A stretch of DNA of 64,000 bases from Mesotaenium endlicherianum (Eukaryota; Streptophyta; Zygnematophyceae; Zygnematales; Mesotaeniaceae): contig WELA01006381.1 of assembly GCA_009602735.1 (NCBI GenBank), forward strand, positions 1 through 64,000. Direction: 5' to 3'. The translations under genes and the position numbers were made by a program. The notes below the pieces were generated by a model. That model was not told where the DNA came from, searched no databases, and saw nothing but the letters and a program-made list of their open reading frames with translations. How positions within the stretch are numbered: the first letter of the stretch is position 1; each line of letters starts with the position of its first letter. Positions 1-11,447 of this stretch are shown here, in pieces.

Positions 1-136
1 CTTACGAGTATTATTTCCTGCTAGTGTATTGTCCTTTGCCGTTTAACTAGTTAACGGAAATACCATAAAGATTACTTACTGATGTAAAGATCTTTATTAA
101 TTGTTAATCGCCAATTTGGTAAGTCGATTCATTTCA
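1..136 (+). repeat. LTR end of the E3/E5 chromovirus family, opposite orientation
   Basis: The reverse complement of this stretch matches the first ~136 bases of the LTRs at 40,934 and 49,044, including the terminal TGAAATGAATCG. It is therefore the right end of an LTR from a + strand copy or a solo LTR. It stops at 136, directly against the chromodomain coding of element E1, so it is younger than E1. The rest lies outside the window. Confidence 0.85.
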
Positions 137-2240
137 CGGGTGTAGCGGTGTCCCAACACCTCTTCTACATCCCAGGCCTTATCATCATCGTCGAGTTCCA
201 ACTTTGGTGCTTGTGGCTGATAGCGGCCATCGAACCTAAACAGTTTTAGTAAACTGACATGGAACACAGGATGCGTTCACCCCATGGATTTAGGCAAATC
301 CAGTCGATATGCAACAGGTCCGACCTTTGCAGTTACGATAAAAGGGCCTACCCAGCGAGGCAGAAGCTTGCGCTTCCCTGGGTGCTTGAGTTGGAGGTTT
401 TTAGTTTGCAAAAGTACTTTATTGCCAACTTGAAAACTTAACTCAGTCGTGTGCGTATCAGCGAACATTTTCTGTCGGTCGCAAGCAGCGGCTAAGGCCA
501 ATTTCGCGCTCTTGTGCACCTCTTGAAGAGAGTGGACAAATAAGCGTGCACTTGGTACTCTCAAAGTTGACATCCCCGTCTCACCGGGAACCGAGCGTGT
601 GAGGGGAGTGTGCGGATGTCTTCCATAGTTAAGGAAAAATGGAGTTTCCTTAACACTTTCCTGATAAGCATTATTAATTGCAAACTCTGCAACTGACAAG
701 AGGGTGTCCCAGTTGTCTTGACGAGGATTCACATAATGCCTAAGGAACTGTTGCAGAATCCGATTCAGGCGTTCTGTCTGACCATCGGTCTGAGGATGGA
801 AGCTTGTTGACATCTTAAGGTTCGTGCCAAAATGCGAGCAAACTTCCTGCCAGAAGTGGCTCGTAAATCGACTATCACGATCGCTTATGATCTCTTTCGG
901 CATACCATGCAACTTGAACACGTGATCCACGAAGAGACGCGCGGTCTCGACTGCATCAAGTGATGGTTTAGTAGCCACAAAGTATACCATGTTAGTGAAA
1001 CAATCCACGATTGTTAACACCCCATTGTGTCCTCTATCGGTGGTAGGCAATTCAACGACAAAGTCGAGGCTTATGCTTTCCCAAGGAGCACCTGCAAGTT
1101 CTAATGGTTGCAACTTTCCAGCTGGCCACGTATGGCTCGGCTTATTCCTCTGACATGTCGCGCAGTTGATGATGTACTCAGTAACATCAACCTTGAGGGA
1201 CGGCCAAATGTACCCTCGGCGCAAAAGATGTGTGGTTTTGGTAATTCCATGATGACCAGAGTAAGGAGAGTCATGCGCCTCTCGTAGGAGCTCATGTCTT
1301 ACTCGGCCTTTTGGGACAGCAATGCGCCCATTGTGCCACCAGAAACCGTCCTCAAACGTATAGTCTGAGTGTCCTTTCCTTTTGTCCATTCTGTCCATCG
1401 TCAAGGCTACACCGCTCAAGTCAAAACCCTGGAGATCTAGGAAAAACAGATCTTTGAGATAGCCCTCTTGAAATAGTTGATGCAGGTCAAGTACTTCAGA
1501 AGTTTGCACGCTATCCAGATCGGGTTGGCCCGCGTCACCAGGCCAGGCAACGCCAGTCGTCTGGGGGGGTACAGCAGAATCAAAGGTGGCTGCCCTCAAA
1601 ACCTGACCATTTCGTCCTTGCAAACTAGCAACAGTCCCCAACATCAAGTGGTGGAGGGGAATTCGACTTAATGGGTCCGCAACATTATTGCGACCAGGGC
1701 GATACGCCCAGTTAAAGTGGAATCGTTGCAAGAACTCAGACCATCTCGTCTGGCGCCTCGATAGCGTTGGCTGTATTTGAAAGAAGGTATTTGGACAGTG
1801 GTCCGTGACTACGGTCAAACCCTTGCAGCCTTCCAAATAACATCGCCAAGTTTTTAAAGCATATATGACTGCCCAGAGCTCCTGCTCTGTCGTTGAGTAA
1901 TTTTGTTCGGCACGTGTCAGCTTTCGACTCTCAAAACTTGTAGGCTTGCCCGCCTTCAGCAGGACAACCCCTACTCCAACACCAGACGCATCGGCAACTA
2001 CCTCGTAAGGCAAGTCGGGATCGGCTAATGAGAGAAGTGGCGCATTAGTGAGTACATACTTAATGCGCTCGAACGCAATCTGCATAGTCTCATTCCATAA
2101 GAAAAGTCTATCTTTCCTTGTGAGAGCAGTGAGTGGCGCGGCCATCACTGAGTAACCTTGCATAAACTTACGAAGTAGTTTGCAAACCCAAGGAATGAAC
2201 GAATAGTATGCACATCTGTCGGGACAGGCCAATCTGCGAC
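137..2240 (-). pseudogene. E1 RNase H, integrase and chromodomain start
   Basis: The - strand translation carries an RNase H segment (TDHCPNTFF; YSTTEQELWAVIYALKTW), then an integrase zinc-binding module (HDSPYSGHH ... CATCQRNK). The catalytic core follows with DFVVELPTTDRGHNG, ISDRDSRFTSHFW and [13 protein letters not shown], and then the GPF segment of the integrase C-terminus (PRWVGPFIV). Near 140-230 the translation reads WDVEEVLGHRYTR, the start of a chromodomain, which in this family is thought to steer integration toward chromatin marks. The chromodomain is interrupted by the LTR end at 136. Confidence 0.88.
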
Positions 2241-3190
2241 ACACGCAATGTTGGCTGGGTCAGGGCGCACCCCTTTCGAACCCACTATATGTCCGAGGTA
2301 CAAAAGTTCATCCTTTAGGAAGGAACATTTCTTGAGCTTAGCATACAGCTCTTGCTCACGAAGGATTTGCAACACCAACTCGAGGTGCTTGTAATGCTCG
2401 TCCCTGTTCTTTGAATAGACGAGGATATCGTCGAGGTAAACCTGGACAAATATTCCCAAGTAAGGTCTAAACAAATCGTTCATCGTGCTTTGGAATGTCG
2501 CTGGTGCATTTGTCAGTCCAAAACTTAGGACTTTGTATTGGAGGTGTCCAATAGGCGTACGAAACGCTGTCTTTGGAACATCCTCTGGTGTGATTTGTAT
2601 CTAATGATAACCTTGGGCTAAATCGAGCGAGGAGAACACGTATGCCCCCTGCAGCGAATCAAACAAGTCATCAATGCGAGGCAACGAATAGCGGTTCTTG
2701 ACCGTTATGTTGTTCAGCGCACGATAATCAATGCACATCCTGAGCGTCCCATCTTTCTTTTGGACAAAGAGTATGAGGGCCCCAAATGGAGAAGAGCTTG
2801 GGTCAATCCATTCTTTCTCAAGCAAATCGCTAATTTGGGCTTTCATTTCGTTCATCTCCAACGGGCTGAGGCGATAAATTGGTCGCCAAGTTGGTAGAGC
2901 ATCAGGAACGAGAGGAATCGTATGTCCAATACCCCTATCAGGCGGGAGGCCAGGCGGTATTTCACTTGGAAACACTGACTTGTACTTTTGCAAAAGAGCA
3001 GAAAGTTCAGCTGTAAGTGTGTTTTCATGACCAGTCAAATTGAGTGTAGGCTCCTCCTTGGAGAGCTTAGTGACTGGGGAATCAGGTCGTAGTAATCCAA
3101 AGAAAACATTTTGACCTTTCTTTGCCAAACGTCTAGCTTGCTTTATGGACAATAGAAGAGTCTTGGAGGGACTTTCTAATTCCATATCGG
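2145..3190 (-). pseudogene. E1 reverse transcriptase
   Basis: The finger and palm motifs of a Ty3-type reverse transcriptase are visible: [19 protein letters not shown], then [24 protein letters not shown] and the catalytic box VQVYLDDILVYSKN. The region joins protease upstream and RNase H downstream in the usual order. It is a broken fossil. Confidence 0.88.
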
Positions 3191-3193
3191 GCT

Positions 3194-3860
3194 TTAGGGA
3201 TTGAAGAGTGATCTTNGTAATTCCATATCGGGCTTAAGGGATTGAAGAGTGATCTTCCTTGTCCCTTTGCGTACAATGCATGTCTTTTGACTGAAGTCAA
3301 GCAATGCACTTGTTTGCGTAAGCCAAGTTGTTCCCAAAATTGCATCAATACCCTCGGGCAACTTAGTAACATAGAATTGTTCGTGGCCGATGTATGATTG
3401 CACTTTGAGCTGCAACTTTATCTTTCCAAGAGTACAAGCTAAGGAACCATCGCCAAGTCGAAGGTCCTCGTTCTTGAGTGTTGGAATCAACTTCATCCCT
3501 TGTGCAAAACGTGCACTAATGAAGCTCACTGACGCGCCTGAATCAATGATGGTGAAGCATGACTTGCCTGAAACTTTCGCGTCAAACGTCATACTTAGCC
3601 CCAAAGAAGCATTATGCATCACTAGCAATGTCCTCGCCTTAAGAGGAATGTGGGAAATATGGAGGTCCTTTACCAAAATCCCATTTTGCATTGCCAATAC
3701 CGCGCGAAATTGAGTGAAAGGCTCATCGTACGCGCGTCGTTTTGCGAATGCAGCAATATAAATTGGTGCAAGGCACATGTGCATTCTCCTTAAATGAGCC
3801 AAGTGTGCGTAACACTTTGCAAGGTTAGGATCATGCGGCTGTAATGCAAGAACATGCAAT
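3194..3860 (-). pseudogene. E1 retropepsin-like protease region
   Basis: The translation has the aspartic protease signature TIIDSGASVSFIS followed by LGDGSLACTLGKIKLQL and AILGTTWL, the pattern of a retroviral-type aspartic protease. The single unknown base at 3,216 sits between two near-identical ~35-base stretches and looks like an assembly seam. Confidence 0.8.
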
Positions 3861-4266
3861 CATGGATGCACTCGAGTTCCAAAAACTCGGCAAAGCTCAA
3901 CACTTGCAGACAAATATATTCGTTTTGAATTATATTTATATCGAGTATGCCAGAGTGTACAAGAACCTTTGGTGCTTGCAAACAAACACCTAGAATTTCC
4001 TGCTCACTAAGTCGTGTTGTCAATAGCTAAACAATAGCTATTTATCACAAATAAGGGCAGCAAATATAATCGACGCTAGCATTTATGCAATGGCCGCAAT
4101 AATGGTCGCCTGACCGATCACGATACAAATCCCTGTCAAAGAGATGCTCGGAAAGACTAACACGGTGGGTAGACCACATGTAATCAACATACCCACGATA
4201 TGTAGTGTATCCCCGAACGGGCATGGGCCGACGAACAAAACCCGAGCGGTTGCGGAACCGAGGGCT

Positions 4267-4732
4267 TTACACATTTTGATAGTCCTCTAGGGTGGGTTGG
4301 TCGCGCAATTCCATCCAATGCCCATAGTCATTCCACATGTGGTAGTAGTGCTCATGTTCAGAAAACGGCAAGGAATTAATGACATCCGGCCGTTCACGGG
4401 GCGCACGAGGCGACGGTGTTCGGCCGCGTGGATAACGAGAGCGGGTAGGTTCGAGTGTGGTGTTCCGAAGTTCGGCGTGGGTGGGAGGTGTGGGTGACGA
4501 GCGTTTCGGCGACAATATCTCGTACGATCGAAGATCGACGGGTGATGAGCGCTGCGAGCCGGGCGGAGCCATCGGCGAATAAGTCGGCGACGGCCGAGTC
4601 GGCGCCGAGGCAACACGCGGCGAGACGCGAGGCCGGCGGGGTGAATCGTCGTCGATGTAGATGATTTCGATCCGACGGCCGCGAGTCATCGCGAATCGGA
4701 AATGAATCGAGGGCAAATCTACACAGAATCAA
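4267..4732 (-). pseudogene. E1 gag N-terminal relic
   Basis: An arginine- and proline-rich open stretch lies directly downstream of the primer-binding site on the - strand, with runs such as SPRRPRVSPRVASAPTRPSP. Its position fits the start of gag, but no capsid or zinc-knuckle motif is visible. The 400 bases below it (about 3,860-4,260) show no clear domain. Confidence 0.5.
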
Positions 4733-4824
4733 GAAAGCGGTGAGATTCGACGACAGAATCCGGCAGAAAATCCAACAGATTTTCTAGCCACTAAAAAAAA
4801 TTAAAATTCCTTGGAGAAACCGAG

Positions 4825-4840
4825 ATCGGCTCCGATACCA
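4825..4840 (-). other. E1 primer-binding site
   Basis: Directly below the LTR, the - strand reads TGGTATCGGAGCCGAT, a near match to the complement of the plant initiator methionine tRNA 3' end. It fixes the 5' LTR boundary at 4,842 and the - strand orientation. Confidence 0.8.
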
Positions 4841-4841
4841 A

Positions 4842-5234
4842 TGTTACGTTTTTGCTTTTCGAGAGGATCTTTCCTCGGTATTCAAGGAATATCTAATTCA
4901 AGTGGAAAGAGAATCTGTATAATTGTGTAAATCGACGAATACTCGAAAGAGCGAAAATGTAAACTAACGTAGAATGTGTGCTTGTGAGAGTTGCACTCAC
5001 AATGACTCTACAGGTATTTATACCTGCACAACATGAGGCACTGGAGTGCTTCGAGTCACCACCTAGGGCACTGGTTCATGTTCAACAAAAACGGTCGAAG
5101 GGTCGTGTCCCATTGGGCCGAATGCTCGAAACGCGCCGTTTGGCGGTTTGGAGACTTTTCAATGGTTTTCAGATTACCGGTTCGCGCCAAACGGGTGTTT
5201 TCGCGTTCTCGCGACTTTTCGAAAAGTCGCGACT
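4842..5234 (-). repeat. E1 5' LTR, partial
   Basis: It begins TGTTACGTTTTTGC next to the primer-binding site and matches 11,448-11,860 with scattered differences, including AGAATGT.TGCTTGTGAGAG and AGGAGTGCTTC-type blocks. Only the first ~390 bases are here; E2 begins at about 5,235. A perfect 22-base palindrome with arm CGCGACTTTTC lies at 5,210-5,231, just before that junction. Confidence 0.8.
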
Positions 5235-5285
5235 GTTCTCTGTTGACAAGAGTAATTTGTCGCCCACGTGGAATGTCACTTCCCT

Positions 5286-6580
5286 TCAATGCATATTAGC
5301 ATGCTTGACTTGCTCACCTTGTGCCTTTTGTATAGACGTCTTAGCCATGTCCCAAGTCTTGGCCATCTGCTCCATAAACGCTTGTGTGGTAGGAACTCGA
5401 GTCTCCTTGGCCTTCTTCAATAAGATGTTCCGTGGATGATATACTTCTCTCCCATAAATTATAGCAAATGGTGACTGCTTGGTGGATCCTTGCATGCTGT
5501 TGTTGTAGGCAAACTCCAACCCTGGCAGCTTCTTGTCCCACTCTGAAGGGTCCTCCATAGTGAAACTTTTAAGCACCTCTTGCAGAATTTTGTTGAGCCT
5601 CTTGCTCTGCCCGTCTGTCTGAGGATGATAGGAAGTGCTCATACTCAGCTTGGTCCCCATCAAACTAAAAAATGACTGCCAAAAGTTGCTAGTAAACCTT
5701 GGATCCCATCCTGAAACAATCACCTTCGGCAACCCATGTAGCCTGAAAATATGATCAATGAATAGCCGTGCCACATCTGCTGCCGTACAAGTCTCCTTCA
5801 TGGGAATGAAGTGGGCCATCATGCTGAGTCTATAAGACACAACCCATACTGCATCGTGCCCTTGACCACTCACCGGTAACGATGTGATGAAGTCCATAGC
5901 AATCTGCTCCCAAGGATAATCTGAAATAGGCAGGGGTTGCAAGGTACCTCCTTTCTTTTGATTTGGTGTCTTGTTACGCTGGCACGCATCGCAACTCCTG
6001 ATCCACTCCTCAATGTCCTTGTCCATATTTCTCCAATAGTACTCCCGCTTCAGCACGCGTGCCGTCTTCTTGTTTCCAAAGTGTCCAGCATATAAGCAAT
6101 CATGATGCTCCGCAAGAAGTAAGTCTCGTAGCTCCTTGATGTTAGGTACCACCACTCTCTTGGAATCACCATAATACCATATGCCGCCTTTCTTCTGCAT
6201 ATTGGAGTTGGACTCACCTCCTCCACCATCGGCAAACTGTGGGTCCTCCTCATAACCTCTCTTAAGCTTCTCCTTGAAGTCCATACTCTCCTTGATGACT
6301 GAGACAGCTGCAAGGTCACATCTCCTGGATAAAGCGTCTGCAGGGTTGATCTTCCCAGGTAAGTACTCAATCTTGTGGTCAAACTGTTGCAGAAGCTCCA
6401 TCCACCTTGCCTGTCTTGGTGTCAACGTTGGCTGCGTCATAAACTTTTCCAAGCTCTTGTGGTCGGTCTTGATGAACACCTTCCGGCCGTCCACATAACA
6501 TCGCCAAATCCTCAAAGCCTGGATAATAGCCAACATCTCCCGCTCGTGTGCTGCATAGTTCTGCTCAGCAGGACTCAACT
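5286..6580 (-). pseudogene. E2 RNase H and integrase
   Basis: RNase H is recognised by MSPAEQNYAAHEREMLAII and KTDHKSLEKFM. The integrase zinc module reads HHDCLYAGHFG ... CDACQRNK, and the core has ITSLPVSGQGHDAVW, LHGLPKVIVS and HPQTDGQSKRLNK. The region corresponds closely to 54,106-55,560 in E6. Confidence 0.88.
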
Positions 6581-6590
6581 TTCTGCTCTC

Positions 6591-7530
6591 TTATGCCACA
6601 GGCTGCAATCCTTTGCCCTGGTCCTGGAGAAGAATGGCTCCCATGGCAAAGTTTGATGCGTCCGTGATGATGGTGAAAGGAAGCACTGGACTGGCAATTG
6701 CCAACACAGGTGCCTGTGTCACCAACTCCTTCATCTTCTCAAAGGCATGCTGCTCCTTGTTACCCCATAGCCACTTCTCCTTCTTCTTTAACATGTCCGT
6801 GAGCGGTGCACAAACCTTGGCAAATCCTTCAATGAAGCGTCGATAATAATTTGCCATGCCGAGGAAACTCCCGAGTTGATGAATATTAGCAAGTACCGGC
6901 CAATCTCTGACTGCTTGCACCTTCTCCTGCTCCACCTTGACCCCTCGAGCTCCCACTATGTGCCCAATGAACTCGACCTCCTTGAGACAGAAGTCGCACT
7001 TGCTCATCTTCCCATATAAATTCTAACCTCTCAAGACCTCCAACACCTTCCTCAGATGCTCCACATGCTCTTCCAAGGTCTTCGAATAGATCTAGATGTT
7101 GTCCAATAATACCACCACAAACTGGTCCAAATAGGGCTTGAAGATACTATTCATGAGTCCCATGAAGCAGTCTTCTGAACGTCTCTTTCGCAATCCGTAC
7201 CTGGTGATAGCCACTCCTCACGTCGATCTTCGAGAAATACTTCGCCCCGACAAGCCTGTAATTAACTCGTCCACTCGTGGAAGTGGGTACCTGTTCTTGA
7301 TGGTGACCTTGTTGAGTGCCCGGTAGTTGATACACATCCTCATAGTCCCATCCTTCTTTTTTACAAATAAGACTAGCGTTGCAAGTGGAGACTCGTTGGG
7401 TCGGTTAAGTTCCTTCTGCAATAATTCTGTCAGCAGCTTTTTCAACTCATCCAACTCCGCAAACGAGTGTCGATAGGCGGGTCTCACTGGTGGCTTGCTC
7501 CCTGGTTCCAACTCGATCTTGTGCTCCATA
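6591..7530 (-). pseudogene. E2 reverse transcriptase
   Basis: Motifs include [20 protein letters not shown] and [13 protein letters not shown] upstream, and the thumb/connection stretch [35 protein letters not shown] and [17 protein letters not shown] further on. Compared with E6 this copy is more decayed. Confidence 0.85.
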
Positions 7531-8407
7531 GCTCTCTGTGGAGGTACCCTGCAAGGAGCTCCTCAGGAAATACGCACTTGAACTCCTCCAACAGCGCCTT
7601 AATTTGGGCAGGCATCTCAGCAGGCTTCTTCTCTTCAGCAGTTGGGCTCTGCTCCTTCTGAGCAAGGGGATCAGACACCACTACTTGCTCCTTCGGCAAT
7701 GTACATTCGCCCAGGCTGTTAGGATTCACGCTTGCTCCATCTGATGACCTGGCCAGGGCCACCAAAACAAGGTACATCTCCTTCACCTGATTTGTCCTGC
7801 ATAGCTTCTTAACTTGCAGGCTCGACAGAAGACAGTTACTTGTGGTCGTATCTATCGCCACCTCTTTCACTGTCTCCATTCAACCATCACGCCCTTGGAC
7901 CTTCACTTGTCTTGTGCTCCAGTGCACTTGAGGGTTGGCTTTTCTGAGCCATGGTCGGCCCAATATCACCTCATGGTGACCCAGCCCTGCCTGCTCCATA
8001 ACAACCTTACACCGGTGCCCCGCTACTTCCACGTGAATAGCTTCCGTAGGTGCACTACACTTGAGTCTCTGCCCGTTCGCCAAAATTGCCTCCTTAGGCT
8101 CATTATGCTTTCGAACCGGGATTTGCCACTCTTTCACCCGCTTCTTGTGCACAAAATTTGCACGTGCACCACTGTCGACCATACACTTCGCCTTGTTGCC
8201 GTTGACTACTCCTTCCACGATGATAGGCTTGTCAACGTCTCGTCCTTTGCTTCTTGGCAGGCTCTTGGGGATAACCTCCTTGTGAGTTCTCGTGTTCATG
8301 CCAGTAGACACCCCAGAACGACTTACTGGCGCCCTCCTTTTTCCAGCTGTTGAGGTTGCTTCGCCTTCACATGATAGTCTCAAGCCAGATGTCCAAGCTT
8401 GCCACAA
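7530..8407 (-). pseudogene. E2 protease region
   Basis: The aspartic protease signature [19 protein letters not shown] is followed by [15 protein letters not shown] and [11 protein letters not shown], typical of retropepsin-like proteases of Ty3 elements. A linker leading to RT follows ([19 protein letters not shown]). Confidence 0.82.
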
Positions 8408-9354
8408 TTATAGCAGGGTCCTCTCGGCGTAAAATTAAGCTGCCTGCGCTGGTACCGAACAAGTCCCAAGTCCGTAGGTACTGGACCTTGAACACTCGTG
8501 CTTGGCGCCTGAGATCCAAAGTGTGGATATACTTCAAAGTTGTGGCTGCCCCACTGCCTCTGATTATACTCCACAGCGTCGACCCTTGTTGCCAATGCCA
8601 TCATTTCTCCAAGACTGGTAGGGTCCTTAAGCGGCACTTCCTTCGCCACAGTTGGCTTGAGTCCCCTCTTGAACTTGTCCATAATCTCTGACTTGTGCAT
8701 GCATGGACATTGAAGCACCAGCTCGTTGAAGCGCGATACATACCCCTGAACGCTTCCTCGTTGACTAAGGCGCACCACTAGATCTCGAGCAGTAGCCTCG
8801 GGTTCAATACGTTGAAATTGCCTCTTCAAGCCTTCAAAGAGCTGATCAACAATAGTAGGAACCCCAGACAGCTGCTCTCCTCGTTCATACCAAGCTCCAG
8901 CACTCTTTTTCAACAAAGTAATTACAAAGGCGACTTGCCTGTCGGGCGTGAGCGCACAATACTCCATAATCTTCTTTACTCCAAAAATCAATTGATGAAT
9001 AGGCGGCAATCCGCGCTCTCCAGTGTACACTTCAGGCTTAGGCGCACGCACTTCCGATGCGGGTGGAATAATTGGTTGCACCACTGGATTAACATGGATT
9101 GGCGGTACAACAGGTGCAGGTGCCAAACTTGTCGAAGCGGCAATCCCAACAACAACTCGCACCATTCTCTCCACCCTCGCGCGCATATTTTGTTGAAATT
9201 GGGCGTAGACTTCTCCTCCAATTGCATTTGCCATTTGCCTTAGTATAGCCTGCATCTCTTGTTGCTCTCTGGTCATTGTTGGTGCTGCCTGCTGCCCCGC
9301 GCGCTCAACATGCTCGACATGTTCGCCTCCTCCAGCTGCCGGCTGCGACTCCAT
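8380..9354 (-). pseudogene. E2 gag with zinc knuckle
   Basis: The frame starts MESQPAAGGGEHVEHVERAG just inside the LTR and contains a retrotransposon gag block (AFVITLLKKSAGAWYERGEQ; FQRIEPEATARDLVVRL; YVSRFNELVLQCP; MDKFKRGLKPTVAKEV). It ends in a CCHC-type knuckle, [11 protein letters not shown]. Gag packages element RNA in the cytoplasm. E6 carries the same protein at 57,377-58,401. Confidence 0.85.
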
Positions 9355-9391
9355 TATATAATATGCAAACTAGCCCAGCTTCGATGCCAGA

Positions 9392-10134
9392 TAAAAGGGG
9401 CAGAGTGCCCTAGTGGAAGCGTAGTAACTCACGAGGAAAGGAACTAGTTGCAATCATACTCAAGAGTGCAGCGGCATATCACTAAGAAAGCTTAGGAAAA
9501 ATACTGAACATTTTGAGTAGCAAGACACTGCTCCCAAATTATGTACGATGAAAGGCCTTGTCATTAAAAACCCGTAGAAATTTACAAAAAAGAAAATTGA
9601 TAAGAAACAAAGAAATTATACCTATTTATAATTTTCTGCCCAAGTGCTCCTCTCTAGGCGGAAGCTACGGAATTTTCCAAGTGTTCGTCAAATCGTCCCT
9701 TCCAGAATATTCGTGAGTAGGCCAGATTAGTCTCATTTGACGTGTCGGGCCAAATTGACGTTCACATACATGCATCAACATTACTAGAATATTCTATCTT
9801 AGGCGCTCTAAGTTAAACCGAAACTTCTAGGTAAATCAACCTAGTCGGCACTCCGCGTCAGCCGAACTTACGTGAAGGTTTGAGTTCACTCTAACGGACA
9901 AGATCGCTTGACGCTGTCGGTCAATCCAAGGGTCGCGCTCACCGCAAGTTAAGGACAGTTGTCAACCGACCTCAAACCTAATAAAAATTCACAAATTCAT
10001 AACTCTCTCAATACTCAACCAAATTTGATGAACTTCATATTAAAATGACCACAAAATGCACTTTACGCTCCCATGCAATCAAATTATACTTTCATGGAAC
10101 TAAGAAATGCACTTTATAAGCCTATGACCTTACA
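9392..10134 (-). repeat. E2 5' LTR (743 bp)
   Basis: It aligns end to end with the LTR at 58,439-59,180 and, in the opposite orientation, with 10,553-11,256. On the + strand it runs from about TAAAAGGGGCAG to CCTTACA. The primer-binding site lies just below it (GCTTCGATGCCA, 9,378-9,389, a decayed match). Confidence 0.85.
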
Positions 10135-11256
10135 TTTCACAGGCAAGAGGAAACTGCGGGCACGGTTCACAGGTCCATTTTCGGTGCTCAGGCAGGTGAA
10201 TATAATGGCCTACAAGTTGAAACTTCCTTCACGTTGGGGTATACATGATGTGTTCCATGTCAGTTACCTGCGGCCATACGTTGACCCGAATGAAGGACAT
10301 CCAGGACAACTACCTACACCGTGACCACCGGTCGAGATCGATGATGTATTGGAGTATGAAGTGGAGGCCATTGTCGGCGATCGACGAGTCAAGCGAGGTC
10401 AACGATTTGTCCAAGAGTATCTGGTCAAGTGGAAAGGCTACCATGCGGACGACAACATTTGGGAGCCAGAGGCCAACTTGACTCATTGTAGAACTAGTCG
10501 AGGCGTTACCTGCAGAATGCGTCAAGGACGTCGCGTCTTGAGGAGGGGATGATGTAAGGTCATAAAATTGTAGAGTGCATTTTTGTGGTCATTTTGACAT
10601 AAAATTCATCATATTTAGTTAAGTATTGAGAAAGTTATGGATTTCTGAAGTCTAATTATTCTAAAGGTTGGTCGACCACTGTCCTTAATTTGCAATAAGC
10701 GCGACCGTAGGATTGACCAACAGCGTTGAGCGATCTGGGCCGTTAGAGTGAGTTCGAACCTTCACGTAATTGTGGCTGACGCGGAGTGCCGACTGGGTCG
10801 ATTTACCTAGAAGTTGCGAATCAGCGTAGTGCACCTAAGTTAATATATTCCTGAAATGTCGATGCATGTATGTGGACGTCAAATCGACCCGGCACGTCAA
10901 ATCAGGCTGATCTGGCATACTCACAAATATTCAAGAAGGGACGATTTGACGAACACTAAGGAAATTTTGTTGCTAAGCGGCTCTCCCTCCTAAGTGCGAG
11001 CGATTGTCGTAGAAAACTTTAAATAAGCATAACTTCTTTGTTTTCTATCAGTTTTAACTTCTGTAAATTTCTACGGGTTTGTAATGACAAGGCCTTTCAT
11101 CCTGGTCCATTTGTGGGCACTTTATTGCTACTTGAATTTTTGAGTAATTTTCCTAAGCTTTTTTAGTGATATGCTGCTGCACTCTTTAGTGTGATCGCAA
11201 CAAGTTTGATTCCTCGTGAGTCAGTACGCTTCCACTAGGGCACTCCGCCCCTTTCA
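10135..11256 (+). mobile_element. Chromovirus 3' tail with 3' LTR, same family as E2, inverted relative to it
   Basis: The + strand translation gives the integrase C-terminal GPF segment (FTGKRKLRARFTGPFSVL; HDVFHVSYLRPYVD). A chromodomain follows (VLEYEVEAIVGDRRV; FVQEYLVKWKGYHADDNIWE). It runs into an LTR at 10,553-11,256 that starts TGTAAGG and ends CCTTTCA. The tail starts exactly where E2 and E6 stop, and it abuts the outer end of the E2 LTR, so the two pieces look like one element rearranged by inversion or self-insertion. Confidence 0.85.
10553..11256 (+). repeat. 3' LTR of the inverted tail
   Basis: About 704 bp, starting TGTAAGGTCATAAA and ending CGCCCCTTTCA. It is the reverse-oriented counterpart of 9,392-10,134 and 58,439-59,180. 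Differences from the neighbouring LTR are numerous, so the rearranged copy is not recent. Confidence 0.85.
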
Positions 11257-11261
11257 CAAAC

Positions 11262-11447
11262 GAGGACAGCGCGTGTGAGGCTTGTGCTTATCTCAGGCAC
11301 CACGCAAGCACCTCTCTCTCGAGAGTGCCGAGACTTAGTCACCGGCTTGCATGCATGCAATCCACAACGTTGTCGCTCGTGCCACTTTGAATTATACAAC
11401 GTCATTAAGCATGCATGTACGTCTTGTGATTCTCGCGTGTTACAGTG
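11262..11447 (-). repeat. Relic of the DNMT-element LTR
   Basis: Blocks such as CAGGCACCAC, TCTCGAGAGTGCCG and AGCATGCATG match the LTR-like repeats at 38,940-39,130 and 53,580-53,770. It is interrupted at about 11,447 by another LTR. Similarity is patchy, so this is an old copy. Confidence 0.6.

Larger units (their letters stand above)
137..5234 (-). mobile_element. E1: broken Ty3/gypsy chromovirus
   Basis: On the - strand the parts run 5' LTR (from 4,842 upward), primer-binding site, gag start, protease, reverse transcriptase, RNase H, integrase and the start of a chromodomain. That order defines Ty3/gypsy chromoviruses. The element is broken several times, has only a short gag relic, and is cut at both ends: on the left by the LTR end at 1-136, and on the right inside its LTR by element E2. 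Its LTR family recurs at 11,448-12,430 and as a ~30-base scrap at 23,389-23,419. No second LTR is present, so age cannot be judged from LTR divergence; the number of breaks suggests an old copy. Confidence 0.9.
5235..10134 (-). mobile_element. E2: broken Ty3/gypsy element with 5' LTR
   Basis: The - strand order is LTR (9,392-10,134), gag with zinc knuckle, protease, reverse transcriptase, RNase H and integrase. It is closely similar along its length to E6 (54,211-59,180). Both stop at the same point in the integrase C-terminal region (STEN). The missing tail (GKRKLRARFTGPF and chromodomain) of the same family lies right next door at 10,135-11,256 but in the opposite orientation, joined exactly at the outer LTR end. 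The copy has multiple breaks. Confidence 0.88.

Noticed and set aside
4267-4716. Arg/Pro/Ser-rich frame as a host SR-type protein
   Set aside because: It starts next to a primer-binding site and LTR, in the direction of the element, so it is better read as a gag relic.
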